DNA from: a bacterium
GTDB lineage: Bacteria; Verrucomicrobiota; Verrucomicrobiia; Limisphaerales; UBA11358
Direction: 5' to 3'
Length of the DNA stretch: 64,000 nt
Assembly (NCBI GenBank): GCA_021780905.1
Contig: JAJXXW010000042.1
Span: 62,001 to 126,000 of the forward strand
Of the stretch, positions 33,050 through 42,609 are shown in pieces; the first letter of the stretch is position 1, and each line of letters begins with the position of its first letter. The notes beneath the pieces are model-generated. The model had not been told where the DNA came from, ran no database searches, and saw nothing but the letters and a program-made list of their open reading frames with translations. The position numbers were made by a program, and so were the translations under genes.

Positions 33050-34455
33050 AGTTTTCGCAATTTAATTCCCTTCGGCGTGTCATCAATGACCCAGCCTTTA
33101 GCCTTCAATTCATCGCGGATGGCATCCGAGCGTTTAAAATCCTTTGCCTTCTTCGCCGCCGTGCGCGCTTCGGCGAGCGCCTGAATCTCGGCGGGAACTT
33201 CCGCTTCCGCCTTCGCGCCGACACCGAGAACAGAATCCACTTTTTTCCACGCGGCCAGCACGGCGGCGGCGGCTGGCGCTGAAAGGAAATTATCCGCAAG
33301 GCGCTTGTTCGTCTCGCGCACCCATTCAAAAACGGAAGCCCACGCGGCGGAAATGTTCAGGTCGTCCGCCAGCGCAGCGGAAAATTGTTCCACCAATTTC
33401 GCATCCGGCGCTGCCGTAGCGCCACCCGCGATTTCGCGCAACTTGCCGACGCATTCATCAATCCGCGCGAGCGCCGACTTCGCACCGGTCAAACCGTCGA
33501 GCGTGAAATTAAATGTTTCGCGGTAATGCGCGCTGAGCAGCAGATAACGCACTTCGCGGCCGGTGAAACCTTTCGCCAGCAGATCGCGGAGCGTGAAAAA
33601 ATTGCCGAGGCTCTTGCTCATCTTCTTGCCTTCGACCAAAAGGTGCGCGCCGTGCAGCCAAAATTTCACGAACGGCTTGCCGGTCGCGCCCTCGCTCTGC
33701 GCAATTTCGTCCTCGTGATGCGGGAACTTCAAGTCCTCGCCGCCGAGGTGCAGGTCGAACGTCTCGCCGAGCGCCTTGATGCTCATCGCGGAACATTCGA
33801 TGTGCCAGCCGGGCCGGCCTTCGCCGAATGGACTCGGCCAGAAAACGTCGCCATCGTCCGGCACGCGCGCCTTCCAGAGCGCAAAGTCAGCAACGGATTC
33901 TTTTTCGTATTCGTCGGAGGCGACGCGTTCGCCGGCGCGCATTTCGTCCAAATTCAATTTTAGCAACTGGCCGTAATGGCAGCCGCAACCGCGATATTTC
34001 TCAATGCTGAAATACACCGAGCCGTCAGCGGCTTTGTAAGCGACGCCGCGTGCGACGAGTTTTTTGATGAGCGCGATGATTTCTGGAATGTGCTCGGTGG
34101 CGCGCGGTTTGACGTGCGGTTCGCGGCAGCCGAGTGCTTTCAAGTCGTCCAGAAAGGCGGTTTCAAATTTGCCGGTGAACTCGCGCAACGTGGTTTTCTG
34201 TTCGCGGACGCGCTTGATGATTTTGTCTTCCACGTCGGTGATGTTCATCACGTGCGTCACGTTGTAGCCGGAAAATTCCAGCGTGCGGCGGACGAGATCG
34301 GCGAAGACGAACGTGCGCCAGTTGCCGATGTGCGCGAAGTCATAGACCGTCGGCCCGCAGCAATATATGCCGACTTTTTTCTGCTGCGGGTCGAGCGGGA
34401 CAAATTCCTGCAATCCTTTGTCGCGTTGCAGGGTGTTGTGCAGTTTCAGGGCCAT
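33046..34455 (-). CDS. cysS: Cysteinyl-tRNA synthetase
   Basis: The 469-residue enzyme begins MALKLHNTLQRDKGLQEFVPL and contains the HIGH-like HIGN in CCGPTVYDFAHIGNWRTF and the KMSKS loop in GKKMSKSLGNFFTL. Zinc ligands appear as CCGPTV, GWHIECSAM and GGEDLKFPHHEDEIAQSE. The anticodon region ends with KRSDAIRDELKAKGWVIDDTPKG. A longer in-frame start at 34632 is rejected, since it would run into the nfeD gene and its promoter region. It is divergent from nfeD. Confidence 0.96.
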   Translation of the reverse strand: MALKLHNTLQRDKGLQEFVPLDPQQKKVGIYCCGPTVYDFAHIGNWRTFVFADLVRRTLEFSGYNVTHVMNITDVEDKIIKRVREQKTTLREFTGKFETAFLDDLKALGCREPHVKPRATEHIPEIIALIKKLVARGVAYKAADGSVYFSIEKYRGCGCHYGQLLKLNLDEMRAGERVASDEYEKESVADFALWKARVPDDGDVFWPSPFGEGRPGWHIECSAMSIKALGETFDLHLGGEDLKFPHHEDEIAQSEGATGKPFVKFWLHGAHLLVEGKKMSKSLGNFFTLRDLLAKGFTGREVRYLLLSAHYRETFNFTLDGLTGAKSALARIDECVGKLREIAGGATAAPDAKLVEQFSAALADDLNISAAWASVFEWVRETNKRLADNFLSAPAAAAVLAAWKKVDSVLGVGAKAEAEVPAEIQALAEARTAAKKAKDFKRSDAIRDELKAKGWVIDDTPKGIKLRKL

Positions 34456-34501
34456 TTGCGTCCGGCAAATTAAACTTCGCGCCGCGAAAGAAAAGGTAAA
34501 A

Positions 34502-34530
34502 TTGCCAATACGGACGGCGATAAGTATATT
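34502..34530 (+). promoter_or_regulatory. Sigma-70-type promoter for the nfeD gene
   Basis: TTGCCA at 34502-34507 and TATATT at 34525-34530 are separated by exactly 17 bases and lie about 45 bases upstream of the nfeD start, in the divergent gap with cysS. Matches to the TTGACA/TATAAT consensus are 5 of 6 and 4 of 6. Assignment is by inspection only. Confidence 0.45.
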
Positions 34531-34575
34531 TGCGGCGGGTAAAACTTCTGTTAAGTTGCCCATGAAGTGAAAACC

Positions 34576-35853
34576 ATGCGTCGCACTTTTGCCATCACGG
34601 TTTTGGGATTGCTCCTCGGAGTGACGGCTCACGCGGCGCAGGTTGGACTAATTAAGATTGACGGCGCGATCGGGCCGGCCACGGCCAGCTTCATCGGTCG
34701 CGCGCTGGAAACCGCCGCCGCGCAGAACGACGAATGCCTCATCATCCAACTCGACACGCCCGGCGGATTGCTCGATTCTACGGAGCAAATCGTCCAGAAG
34801 ATTTACGACGCCAAAATTCCCACGGTCGTTTATGTCGCGCCGGCTCCGGCGCGCGCGGGCAGCGCGGGCGTTTTCATCACCATGGCGGCGGACATCGCGG
34901 CGATGGCGCCGCACACGCGCATCGGCGCGGCGCATCCGGTGGAACTCGGCGCGAGCGGCCAGGCGGAAAAGGCCGACGACACGATGACCAAGAAAATCGA
35001 GAACGACACCGCTGCGTTCGCCAAATCCATCGCCGAGAAACGACACCGCGACGTGGATTGGGCCGTCGCTTCCGTGCGCGACAGCGAATCCATCACCGCC
35101 GAGGACGCGCTGGACAAAAATGTCGTGGATCTGCTTGCCGACGATCTGCCGGATTTGCTAAAACAGATTGACGGCCACGTTTGCGGTGACAAAACGCTGC
35201 ACACCGCCAACGCCGCCGTCGTGGAAATCCCGATGCTGACGTGGGAACGCTTCGCGCAGATTTTCCTGCGGCCGGAAGTGATGTTCGTTCTGATGCTGAT
35301 GGTCATTTACGGATTCATCGGCGAATTGAGCAGCCCCGGCGCGATCCTGCCCGGCGTGGTCGGCGCGATTGCGCTGGTGCTGGTGCTGTATATGTCGGCC
35401 ATTCTGCCGGTGAATATCGCGGGACTGCTACTCATCGGACTGGCGGTGCTGCTGTTCATCGCGGACGTGTTCGCCTCGACGCACGGCATTTTGACGGCGG
35501 GCGGCATCCTCGCGTTTTTCCTCGGCGCGCTGATGCTTTTCAACCACGGCGGCCCCGGCTACCGGCTGTCGCTGGCGTGGATTCTGCCGGCCACGGCGTT
35601 GACGGCGCTATTCTTCATTTTCATCGTTGGCAAAGGCCTTAGCGCGCAATTCAAACCGGCGCAGACCGGCACCGGCACGATGCTCGGCAAGATTGTGGAC
35701 GCGCAATCGCGGATTGATTCAGCGGGTGGAAAAGTTTTTATTGAAGGTGAACTTTGGAACGCCGTGAGCGCGACGCCGGTGGACGCCGGCCAGAAAGTGG
35801 AGGTCACAGCCGTGACCGGATTGACTTTGCAGGTAAAACCCAAAACTTCGTGA
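34576..35853 (+). CDS. NfeD-family membrane-bound serine protease (long form)
   Basis: Long NfeD proteins join a ClpP-like serine protease to a membrane domain and an OB fold. From ATG 34576 the signal peptide is RRTFAITVLGLLLGVTAHAA, followed by the protease core DECLIIQLDTPGGLLDSTEQIV. The catalytic Ser lies in APARAGSAGVFITMAAD and the Lys region in ITAEDALDKNVVDLLA. Four to five membrane helices (about 235-360) lead to the OB domain ending VTGLTLQVKP. The chain has 425 residues. A GTG three codons earlier (34567) is possible. The usual partner, a flotillin-like FloA gene, is missing downstream; purM follows instead. Confidence 0.85.
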   Translation: MRRTFAITVLGLLLGVTAHAAQVGLIKIDGAIGPATASFIGRALETAAAQNDECLIIQLDTPGGLLDSTEQIVQKIYDAKIPTVVYVAPAPARAGSAGVFITMAADIAAMAPHTRIGAAHPVELGASGQAEKADDTMTKKIENDTAAFAKSIAEKRHRDVDWAVASVRDSESITAEDALDKNVVDLLADDLPDLLKQIDGHVCGDKTLHTANAAVVEIPMLTWERFAQIFLRPEVMFVLMLMVIYGFIGELSSPGAILPGVVGAIALVLVLYMSAILPVNIAGLLLIGLAVLLFIADVFASTHGILTAGGILAFFLGALMLFNHGGPGYRLSLAWILPATALTALFFIFIVGKGLSAQFKPAQTGTGTMLGKIVDAQSRIDSAGGKVFIEGELWNAVSATPVDAGQKVEVTAVTGLTLQVKPKTS

Positions 35854-35975
35854 CCGCCAGGGAATGATGGGAGAAATGGTTCACACCCAACTCTCCACCG
35901 CGTTGCCGGGGGTTGAACCCGCGAACAAGAAATTCTCTCGCCCGCACCTGCGTTTCCGGCTTTAATGTCCGCCGC

Positions 35976-37034
35976 ATGAAGAAGCAAAAAGCTTACGCCG
36001 CCGCCGGGGTGGACATTGATCTGGGCAACAAGGTCAAAGCCACGCTGCCGCAATTGCTCGCCGCCACGCATCGCCGCGAGGTGCTCGGCAAGGTCGGCGG
36101 CTTTGGCGGCCTGTTCGCGCTGGACGTGAAAAAATATCGCGAGCCGATCCTCGTCTCGTCCGTGGACGGCGTCGGCACCAAGCTCAAGCTTGCCTTCGCG
36201 CTCGACCAGCACGACACCATCGGCGCGGATCTCGTGAACCATTGCGTGAACGACATCGCCGTGCTCGGCGCGGAGCCGCTGTTCTTCCTCGATTATCTCG
36301 GCACCGGCCAGCTGGAGCCGCACGTCTTCACGAACATCATCAAGGGCTTCGCCCGCGCCTGCGTAGAAAACAATTGCGCGCTCATCGGCGGCGAGACGGC
36401 GCAAATGCCGGGATTTTACCAGAAGGGCGAATACGACGTGAGCGGCACCATCGTCGGCGTGGTGGAAAAATCCAAAATGCTGAACGGACAGAAATCGGTC
36501 CGTCGCGGCGACGTGGTCATCGGCATTGAATCGAGCGGCCTGCATACGAACGGCTATTCGCTCGGCCGGAAGATTTTCTTCGAGCAGTTGAAATTGAAAC
36601 CGTCCAGCCGAGTGCCCGGTCTCAAAGGCACAGTCGGCCAGGAATTGTTGAAAGAACACATCAGCTACGGGCCGCTGGTGCAGAAACTCCTCAAGAAGTT
36701 TAATCGCGTCGGCAAGCCGGATCAGGTGAGGGCGTTCGCGCACATCACCGGTGGCGGTTTCGTGGACAACATCCCGCGCGTGCTGCCGAAGTCACTCGAC
36801 GTCGTCATCCGCAAAGGCTCGTGGGATATGCTGCCCATCTTCCGCATCATCGCCGAAAAGAGCGGTGTGCCGGACGAGGAGCTTTATCAAGTCTTCAACA
36901 TGGGCATCGGTATGGTGGGCATCGTCGCCGCCGACAAAGCGGACGCGGTGCTGAAGTTTATCAAGGCGCAGCAGCACGAGGCGTGGATCATCGGCGAGGT
37001 CGTCAAGGGCAAGGGCGAAACGCGGGTGGTGTGA
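35976..37034 (+). CDS. purM: Phosphoribosylformylglycinamidine cyclo-ligase (AIR synthetase)
   Basis: PurM closes FGAM to AIR with ATP in purine synthesis. From MKKQKAYAAAGVDIDLGNKV the protein has 352 residues. Family motifs include SVDGVGTKLKLAFALDQHDTIG at about 61-82, VNDIAVLGAEPLFFLDYLGTG, LIGGETAQMPGFY near 138-150, and AHITGGGFVDNIPRVLP. The frame is open earlier (35913), but the ATG at 35976 is the family start. Confidence 0.95.
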   Translation: MKKQKAYAAAGVDIDLGNKVKATLPQLLAATHRREVLGKVGGFGGLFALDVKKYREPILVSSVDGVGTKLKLAFALDQHDTIGADLVNHCVNDIAVLGAEPLFFLDYLGTGQLEPHVFTNIIKGFARACVENNCALIGGETAQMPGFYQKGEYDVSGTIVGVVEKSKMLNGQKSVRRGDVVIGIESSGLHTNGYSLGRKIFFEQLKLKPSSRVPGLKGTVGQELLKEHISYGPLVQKLLKKFNRVGKPDQVRAFAHITGGGFVDNIPRVLPKSLDVVIRKGSWDMLPIFRIIAEKSGVPDEELYQVFNMGIGMVGIVAADKADAVLKFIKAQQHEAWIIGEVVKGKGETRVV

Positions 37035-37100
37035 ACGGCGGGATTTTCGGACGGGGGCTGAATAATCTTTGCGGACGAATGTTTTTTTCTAAACTGGCGC

Positions 37101-38234
37101 GTGGCTTACAAACCCGGCGATAAAATTACGTTGACCATCCACGACCTGGCCTTCGGCGGCGAAGGCGTCGGGCGCGTGGAAGACTTCGTTGTGTTCGTGC
37201 CGTTTGTGATTGTCGGTGAAACCGTGGAGGCGGAAATCACGGAGGTGAAGAAGAATTTCGCGCGGGCGAAACTGCTGCACATCGTCACGCCCTCGCCGGA
37301 ACGCGTCACGCCGGAATGTCGCCACTTTGGCGCGTGCGGCGGCTGCCAGTATCAGCACATCCACTACGCGGCGCAGTTGCGGTTCAAGCACAAGCAGATT
37401 GCGGATCTGTTCGAGCGCGTCGGTAAAATTGCGCCGGACAAGATCGCGCCGGTGCTCCCCTGCCCGGCGCCCTACGGCTACCGCAACCGCATCATGATCC
37501 GCAGCCAGTGGAACGGCCCGGCGAAGAAATTGGAAATCGGCTTCATCCGCACCGACAACAAATTTGTCGAGGACATCACGGAATGCAAAATCGCCGAGCC
37601 GGCGTTGAACGGGCAGATTTTGCAGGTGCGCGCCAATCCGCCACCGAAGGGCGGCATCAAGGTGGTATTGCGCGTGCAGCCGGACGGCTGGGCGGTTCCG
37701 CGCGACTCGTTTTTCCAGAACAATTTTTTCCTGCTGCCGAAGCTGGTGGAGACGGTGCGCGGGTATTTGCAGGCCAGCGACGCGCGGCATTTGATTGATT
37801 TATATTGCGGCGTCGGTTTTTTCGGCATCGAAGCGGCCGGCATGGTCGAATCCTTCGTCGGCGTGGAATACGACCAACGGGCGCTCGCGGCGGCACGGCA
37901 GAACGCGGCCGAACGCAACCTCACCAACGGCGAATTCATTTCCGCAAAGGTGGAGGCAGCATTGCCGGAACTGCTGGAAAAGTTTTCCGCGGAGAAAACG
38001 GCGGTCATTCTCGATCCGCCGCGCAAAGGCTGCTGGCCGGAGACGTTGGAACTGCTGCGGCGAAATCGGCCGGCGCAGGTGATTTACGTCTCGTGCCATC
38101 CGGCGACGATGGCGCGGGATTTGAACATTCTGTGCGCTGATGGTGTCTTTGAATTGGCGTGCGTGCAGCCGCTGGATATGTTTCCGCAGACTCAGCATGT
38201 CGAGTGCGTGGCAGATTTGCGACGCCAAAACTGA
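37101..38234 (+). CDS. rlmD: Class I 23S rRNA (uracil-C5) methyltransferase, RlmD/TrmA family
   Basis: The 377-residue enzyme begins with a TRAM RNA-binding domain (GDKITLTIHDLAFGGEGVGRVEDFVVFVPF). Fe-S cysteines follow in ECRHFGACGGCQYQ near 74-87. The SAM domain starts at LIDLYCGVGFFGIEAAG near 232. The catalytic region is ILDPPRKGCWPE and VIYVSCHPATMARDL. This matches RumA/RlmD; U1939 versus other uracil specificity cannot be decided by eye. The start is GTG 37101. Confidence 0.88.
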   Translation: MAYKPGDKITLTIHDLAFGGEGVGRVEDFVVFVPFVIVGETVEAEITEVKKNFARAKLLHIVTPSPERVTPECRHFGACGGCQYQHIHYAAQLRFKHKQIADLFERVGKIAPDKIAPVLPCPAPYGYRNRIMIRSQWNGPAKKLEIGFIRTDNKFVEDITECKIAEPALNGQILQVRANPPPKGGIKVVLRVQPDGWAVPRDSFFQNNFFLLPKLVETVRGYLQASDARHLIDLYCGVGFFGIEAAGMVESFVGVEYDQRALAAARQNAAERNLTNGEFISAKVEAALPELLEKFSAEKTAVILDPPRKGCWPETLELLRRNRPAQVIYVSCHPATMARDLNILCADGVFELACVQPLDMFPQTQHVECVADLRRQN

Positions 38235-38267
38235 ACTTGCCAAAGCGCAATTCTTGCATTCAACTGG

Positions 38268-41219
38268 ATGATTCAAATGGCCGAAACCAATCAAACCGAC
38301 CCGCGCAATCAATTTGCCGTCCGCTGGCTGCCCTGGCTCATCGGTCTGGCGATGTTTTTGGTCTATGGCCTCACGGTGAATCATTGGGTGACGCTGGCCA
38401 ACCTGCTGCCCGTGGCGAAGGTTTCCGGCTTCACCTGGCAGCCGGAATATTACAACCCGCTGACCTATCTGTTCACGCTGCCCTTCCGGCTGCTGCCGGC
38501 GGCCAGCGTGCCACTGGCGCTCAACCTCTTTTCCGCCGCCTGCGCGGCGGCGGCGCTGGGATTTCTGGCGCGGGCGGTGGCGTTGCTGCCGCATGACCGC
38601 GCGGAATCCGAGCGGGTGCGCGAGCGCAGCGACTTCGCGTTTCTGACCACGGGGGGCGCGTGGTTTCCGCCGTTGCTGGCGGCGACGTTGCTGGGGCTGG
38701 AATTCAATTTTTGGCAGCACGCAACCAGTTTTACCGGCGAGTCCCTGAATATTCTCATCTACGCGGTCATCGTTTGGCTGCTGGCGGAATTCCGGCTGGA
38801 CGAACGGATGGGCCGGCTTTATCTCGCGGCGGTCATCTACGGCGCGGGCCTGACGGAAAACTGGGCGCTGGTCGGCTTTCTGCCGGTGTTTCTGACGGCG
38901 ATTCTCTGGCTGCGGGGCCTGGAGTTCTTCAGTCTCTGGTTTCTGTCACGGATGACCTTGGGCGCGCTGGCCGGCATGGTGTTTTTTCTGGTGCTGCCGG
39001 CGGTCGGCAAGTTTTCCGGCAATTTTTCCCTGACTTTCTGGGAACTCCTCAAGCCGGCGTGGCAGCTGGACTGGCGGGTCATCAAGACACTCGGTGCCGA
39101 TGACGTGCGGCACAATTTGCTGATCATGTCGGTGACGACGTTCCTGCCATTGCTGCTGATGGCCATCCGCTGGAGCGGGACGTTTGGCGACAACAGCAGG
39201 ATCGGCAAGGCGTTTTCCAACCATATGCTCCACGGCGTCCACGCGGTGATTTTGACCGTCTGCGTCTGGGTGATGTTTGATTCGCCGTTCAGCCCCGGCC
39301 GGTTGAGTCTGGGCACGCCGGCCCTGACGATGTATTTCCTGTCCGCCCTCGGCGTGGGCTATTACTGTGGTTATTACCTGCTGGTGTTTGGCACCAAGGC
39401 CGTGCCCACGCGCCGGAACCCGCGGCCCATGCCGGCGTTGCCGCAAAATTTCAAATTGCTCGTCCCGGTGATTTACTGGGGCGTTTACGTTGCCGCCGCA
39501 CTCGCCATCGGCATGCTGGCTTACAAAAATCTCAAGCCCATCCGCGCCGTCAATGACGACACCCTCCTCAAATATGCGCAGTTCATGGAGCAAAGCCTGC
39601 CGCCCGGCGGCGGGATTTTATTGAGCGACGCCGACCCCATCACCGCCAGCCACCAGGCCCGCACCTATCTCATGCAGGCCGAGCTGGCGCGCAGCGGCCG
39701 CGCCCATGATTTTCTGGTCCTCGACACGGAGTTTTTGAACTGGGCGCCGTATCAACGTTACCTTCACCAAACAGCCCCGCAGAAATGGCCGCTCATCGTC
39801 GGCCCCAAATCCATGGGCGGCGTCGCCCCGCTGGCCATCTTGAGCACGCTCAACGCGGTCGCCAAAAGCAACACCCTCTGCTACCTCACCCCCAGCTTCG
39901 GCTACTATTTTGAATTGTTTTATCTCGAACCGCACGGCCTGACGTATCGCCTCAAAACCCTGCCGGCCGACACGTTGCTGCCGCCGCCACTGGCCACCAA
40001 CCTGATTGCCGAGAACCAGAATTTCTGGAATCAATCGGCGAAAAACGAACTGCACCGCATCCAACAGGTGCTGGCCCCAGTGGATACCAGCCTCTCCATG
40101 AATTTGGGCGACTGGTTGCTCATGCACCTGCATGGACAGGCGGACATCAATCCAAACCTTCAACTCGTCGCCGGATTTTATTCGCGGGCGCTGGATTATT
40201 GGGGCGTGGAACTTCAGCGCGCCGGGCGGCTCCCGGCGGCGGCGGAATATTTCACCAACGCCCTGAGCCTCAACCCCGACAACATCGCGGCCGGGGTCAA
40301 CCTCCAGTTCAACGCCGACCTGCACAACGTCACCGCCCAGAGGCTGGCGCTGGAAAACGTCACCGCCGACCAGTTCGGCAAATACCGCAATTGGAATTCG
40401 GTGCTGAACGCCACCGGACCGTTTGACGAGCCTAGTTTTGTTTTCGCCAACAGCGTGCTGCTGACCCGGGGTGGCCTGATGCGCCAGGCCGTCGCGCCAT
40501 TCAACCGCCTGCGGCAGTTGGTTCCGGAGAACCTGGCCGTGCGCCTCTGGCTGGCGCAGCTTTACCTGGCCAGCCGGCTGCCAGACCGCGCGCTGGAGGC
40601 CTTGCACGATCCCCAAACCGACCCGCGCCGGTTTTCGCTCAATGAGACCAATTCCACCGAGTTCAACCTGCTGCTCTCCGCCGCCTGCTTTCAAAAAAAC
40701 GAACTGCCGCACGGGGCGGAACTGCTGGAACTGGAATTGTCGCGCCATCCTAACGACACCAACCTGCTGTTGACCGCCACCCGCGCCTTTTTTCTGGGCG
40801 GCCTCTACACCAACGCCCTGCGCGTCATCGAACAGCGCCTGGCCCGGACGCCGGACGACCCGCAATGGCTCTTTGGGAAAGGCTTCGCCAACCTCCAAAT
40901 CGGCAATTATCCGCAGGCCATCGCGGCCCTGACCCGCGTCATGGAGGTGACCACGAATGACCCGACCGCGCGTTTCAACCGCGCCCTAGCCTACCTGAAA
41001 AGCGACCAATTGGAACTGGCCCGCGCCGATTACTTGCAGTTGAAAACGACCTACACCAATTCGTTCCAAGTCACCTACGGCCTGGCCGAGCTTGCCTGGC
41101 GCCAGCATCAGACCAATGAGGCGATTCAGAACTACCAGCTTTTTCTCAAGCAGGCTCCGACCAACGCGCCGGAAGTCAAAATCGCCCGCGTCCGCCTGGG
41201 CCAGTTGCAGCAAAAGTAG
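38268..41219 (+). CDS. DUF2723-type integral membrane protein with C-terminal TPR repeats
   Basis: This large protein (983 residues) has ten or more membrane helices in its first half (RWLPWLIGLAMFLVYGLTV onwards to about 450). An acidic extracytoplasmic loop (residues about 30-60, KVSGFTWQPEYYNPLTYLF) resembles those of GT-C/PMT-like DUF2723 proteins. The second half is soluble TPR repeats (GRLPAAAEYFTNALSLNPDN; GNYPQAIAALTRVMEVTTNDP). It may glycosylate or sort exported proteins. It starts the 38-46 kb envelope gene group, 48 bases after rlmD. The DUF2723 assignment rests on layout, not on a motif match I can verify. Confidence 0.62.
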   Translation: MIQMAETNQTDPRNQFAVRWLPWLIGLAMFLVYGLTVNHWVTLANLLPVAKVSGFTWQPEYYNPLTYLFTLPFRLLPAASVPLALNLFSAACAAAALGFLARAVALLPHDRAESERVRERSDFAFLTTGGAWFPPLLAATLLGLEFNFWQHATSFTGESLNILIYAVIVWLLAEFRLDERMGRLYLAAVIYGAGLTENWALVGFLPVFLTAILWLRGLEFFSLWFLSRMTLGALAGMVFFLVLPAVGKFSGNFSLTFWELLKPAWQLDWRVIKTLGADDVRHNLLIMSVTTFLPLLLMAIRWSGTFGDNSRIGKAFSNHMLHGVHAVILTVCVWVMFDSPFSPGRLSLGTPALTMYFLSALGVGYYCGYYLLVFGTKAVPTRRNPRPMPALPQNFKLLVPVIYWGVYVAAALAIGMLAYKNLKPIRAVNDDTLLKYAQFMEQSLPPGGGILLSDADPITASHQARTYLMQAELARSGRAHDFLVLDTEFLNWAPYQRYLHQTAPQKWPLIVGPKSMGGVAPLAILSTLNAVAKSNTLCYLTPSFGYYFELFYLEPHGLTYRLKTLPADTLLPPPLATNLIAENQNFWNQSAKNELHRIQQVLAPVDTSLSMNLGDWLLMHLHGQADINPNLQLVAGFYSRALDYWGVELQRAGRLPAAAEYFTNALSLNPDNIAAGVNLQFNADLHNVTAQRLALENVTADQFGKYRNWNSVLNATGPFDEPSFVFANSVLLTRGGLMRQAVAPFNRLRQLVPENLAVRLWLAQLYLASRLPDRALEALHDPQTDPRRFSLNETNSTEFNLLLSAACFQKNELPHGAELLELELSRHPNDTNLLLTATRAFFLGGLYTNALRVIEQRLARTPDDPQWLFGKGFANLQIGNYPQAIAALTRVMEVTTNDPTARFNRALAYLKSDQLELARADYLQLKTTYTNSFQVTYGLAELAWRQHQTNEAIQNYQLFLKQAPTNAPEVKIARVRLGQLQQK

Positions 41220-41225
41220 CGCGCC

Positions 41226-42461
41226 ATGCGCGTCACCCACCTCATCACCCGGTTAGTCGTTGGCGGCGCGCAGGAAAACACCCTCGCCACAGTGCGCGGC
41301 CTCCGCGCAAAACCCGGCCTGGAGGTGAAGCTGATTTCCGGGCCGACGCTCGGGCCTGAAGGCTCGCTCGAAGCGGAAGCGCGGAACATTTTCGCCGGTC
41401 AGCCGGATCATTTTACCATCGTCCCCGAACTCGTCCGGCCCGTGCATCCGCTCAAGGATTTCAGCGCCCTCCGCGCGCTGGAAAAAATCCTGCGCACCCA
41501 AAACCCCGACCTCGTCCACACGCACAGCGGCAAGGCGGGCCTGCTCGGCCGTCTGGCCGCCCGGCGCGTCGGCGTGCCGGTCATCATTCACCACATCCAC
41601 GGGCCATCGTTTGGAAATTTTCAAGGCGCGCTGGCAAATTTCGTGTTCACCGCCGCCGAAAAATACGCCGGTCGCGCCACCGACCACTTTTTTTGCTCCG
41701 CCGACGCAATGACCAAACTTTACCTCGCCGCCGGCATCGGCAAACCGGAGCAATTCACCCGCATTTTCAGCGGCTTCAATCTGGAACCGTTCTCAAATGC
41801 GACAAACGACCTGGCGCTTCGACAGCGGCTTGGCCTCGACGCGCATCATTTCGTCATCGGCAAAATTGCCCGCATTTTCCAGCTCAAGGGCCATGCCGAT
41901 CTGCTGGCGGCGTTCGCCAGAATTCTGCCGGAGATTCCGCACGCACGCCTGCTTTTCGTCGGCGACGGCTCATTGCGAGGTGAAATTGAAAAGCAAGTCA
42001 GGACTCTCGGCCTCCAAGGCAGGGTGGTTTTCACCGGACTGGTTCCGCCCGGCGAAGTCGCACGCTACGTCGGCATCATGGACTGCGTCGCGCACTTTTC
42101 GTATCGCGAAGGTCTGCCGCGCGCGTTGCCGCAGGCGCTCGCCGCCGGAAAACCAGTCGTCGCCTACGATTGCGACGGCGCCGGCGAAGTGTGCATTGAC
42201 CGGAAAACCGGATTTTTAATTCCGCCGGGCGACACCCTTTGCGCGTCTGAAAAATTGCGGCAACTGGCGCGCGCCCCGGCGCTCCGGGAACAATTCGGCC
42301 GCAGCGGCTCGCAGTTTGTGAAGGAAAATTTCCCTGTCGAAAAAATGGTGGCTGACCAATACACGGTCTATCAAAAGCTGGCCGCCCGCCCGGCAATTCA
42401 AGTTTCAGATTTTTCGCCACGCAAGACGGGCGGCAACTCAAACCAACAGCGATTGCTTTAA
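41226..42461 (+). CDS. Glycosyltransferase family 4
   Basis: The 411-residue enzyme has the GT-B layout: an N-terminal acceptor domain (VTHLITRLVVGGAQENTL, a typical GT4 opening) and DLVHTHSGKAGLLGRLAARR near 98-117. The donor-side E-x7-E motif is in REGLPRALPQALAAGKPVVAYDCDGAGE near 298-325. It probably builds a surface polysaccharide with the epimerase and WecA-like neighbours. The sugar is unknown. It starts six bases after the upstream gene, pointing to one operon. Confidence 0.9.
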   Translation: MRVTHLITRLVVGGAQENTLATVRGLRAKPGLEVKLISGPTLGPEGSLEAEARNIFAGQPDHFTIVPELVRPVHPLKDFSALRALEKILRTQNPDLVHTHSGKAGLLGRLAARRVGVPVIIHHIHGPSFGNFQGALANFVFTAAEKYAGRATDHFFCSADAMTKLYLAAGIGKPEQFTRIFSGFNLEPFSNATNDLALRQRLGLDAHHFVIGKIARIFQLKGHADLLAAFARILPEIPHARLLFVGDGSLRGEIEKQVRTLGLQGRVVFTGLVPPGEVARYVGIMDCVAHFSYREGLPRALPQALAAGKPVVAYDCDGAGEVCIDRKTGFLIPPGDTLCASEKLRQLARAPALREQFGRSGSQFVKENFPVEKMVADQYTVYQKLAARPAIQVSDFSPRKTGGNSNQQRLL

Positions 42462-42609
42462 ATTTTGCGGGAGCTTTGACTCCACCGGTAATGATTGACA
42501 AAACTGTCCCGATGAACAAAGTGACTGGCCATGCGCGATCCCATCCTCGATCACGATCAGGCCACCAGCATTACCGCGGACAAGTCGAATCAGTGCCCCG
42601 CTGCATCGC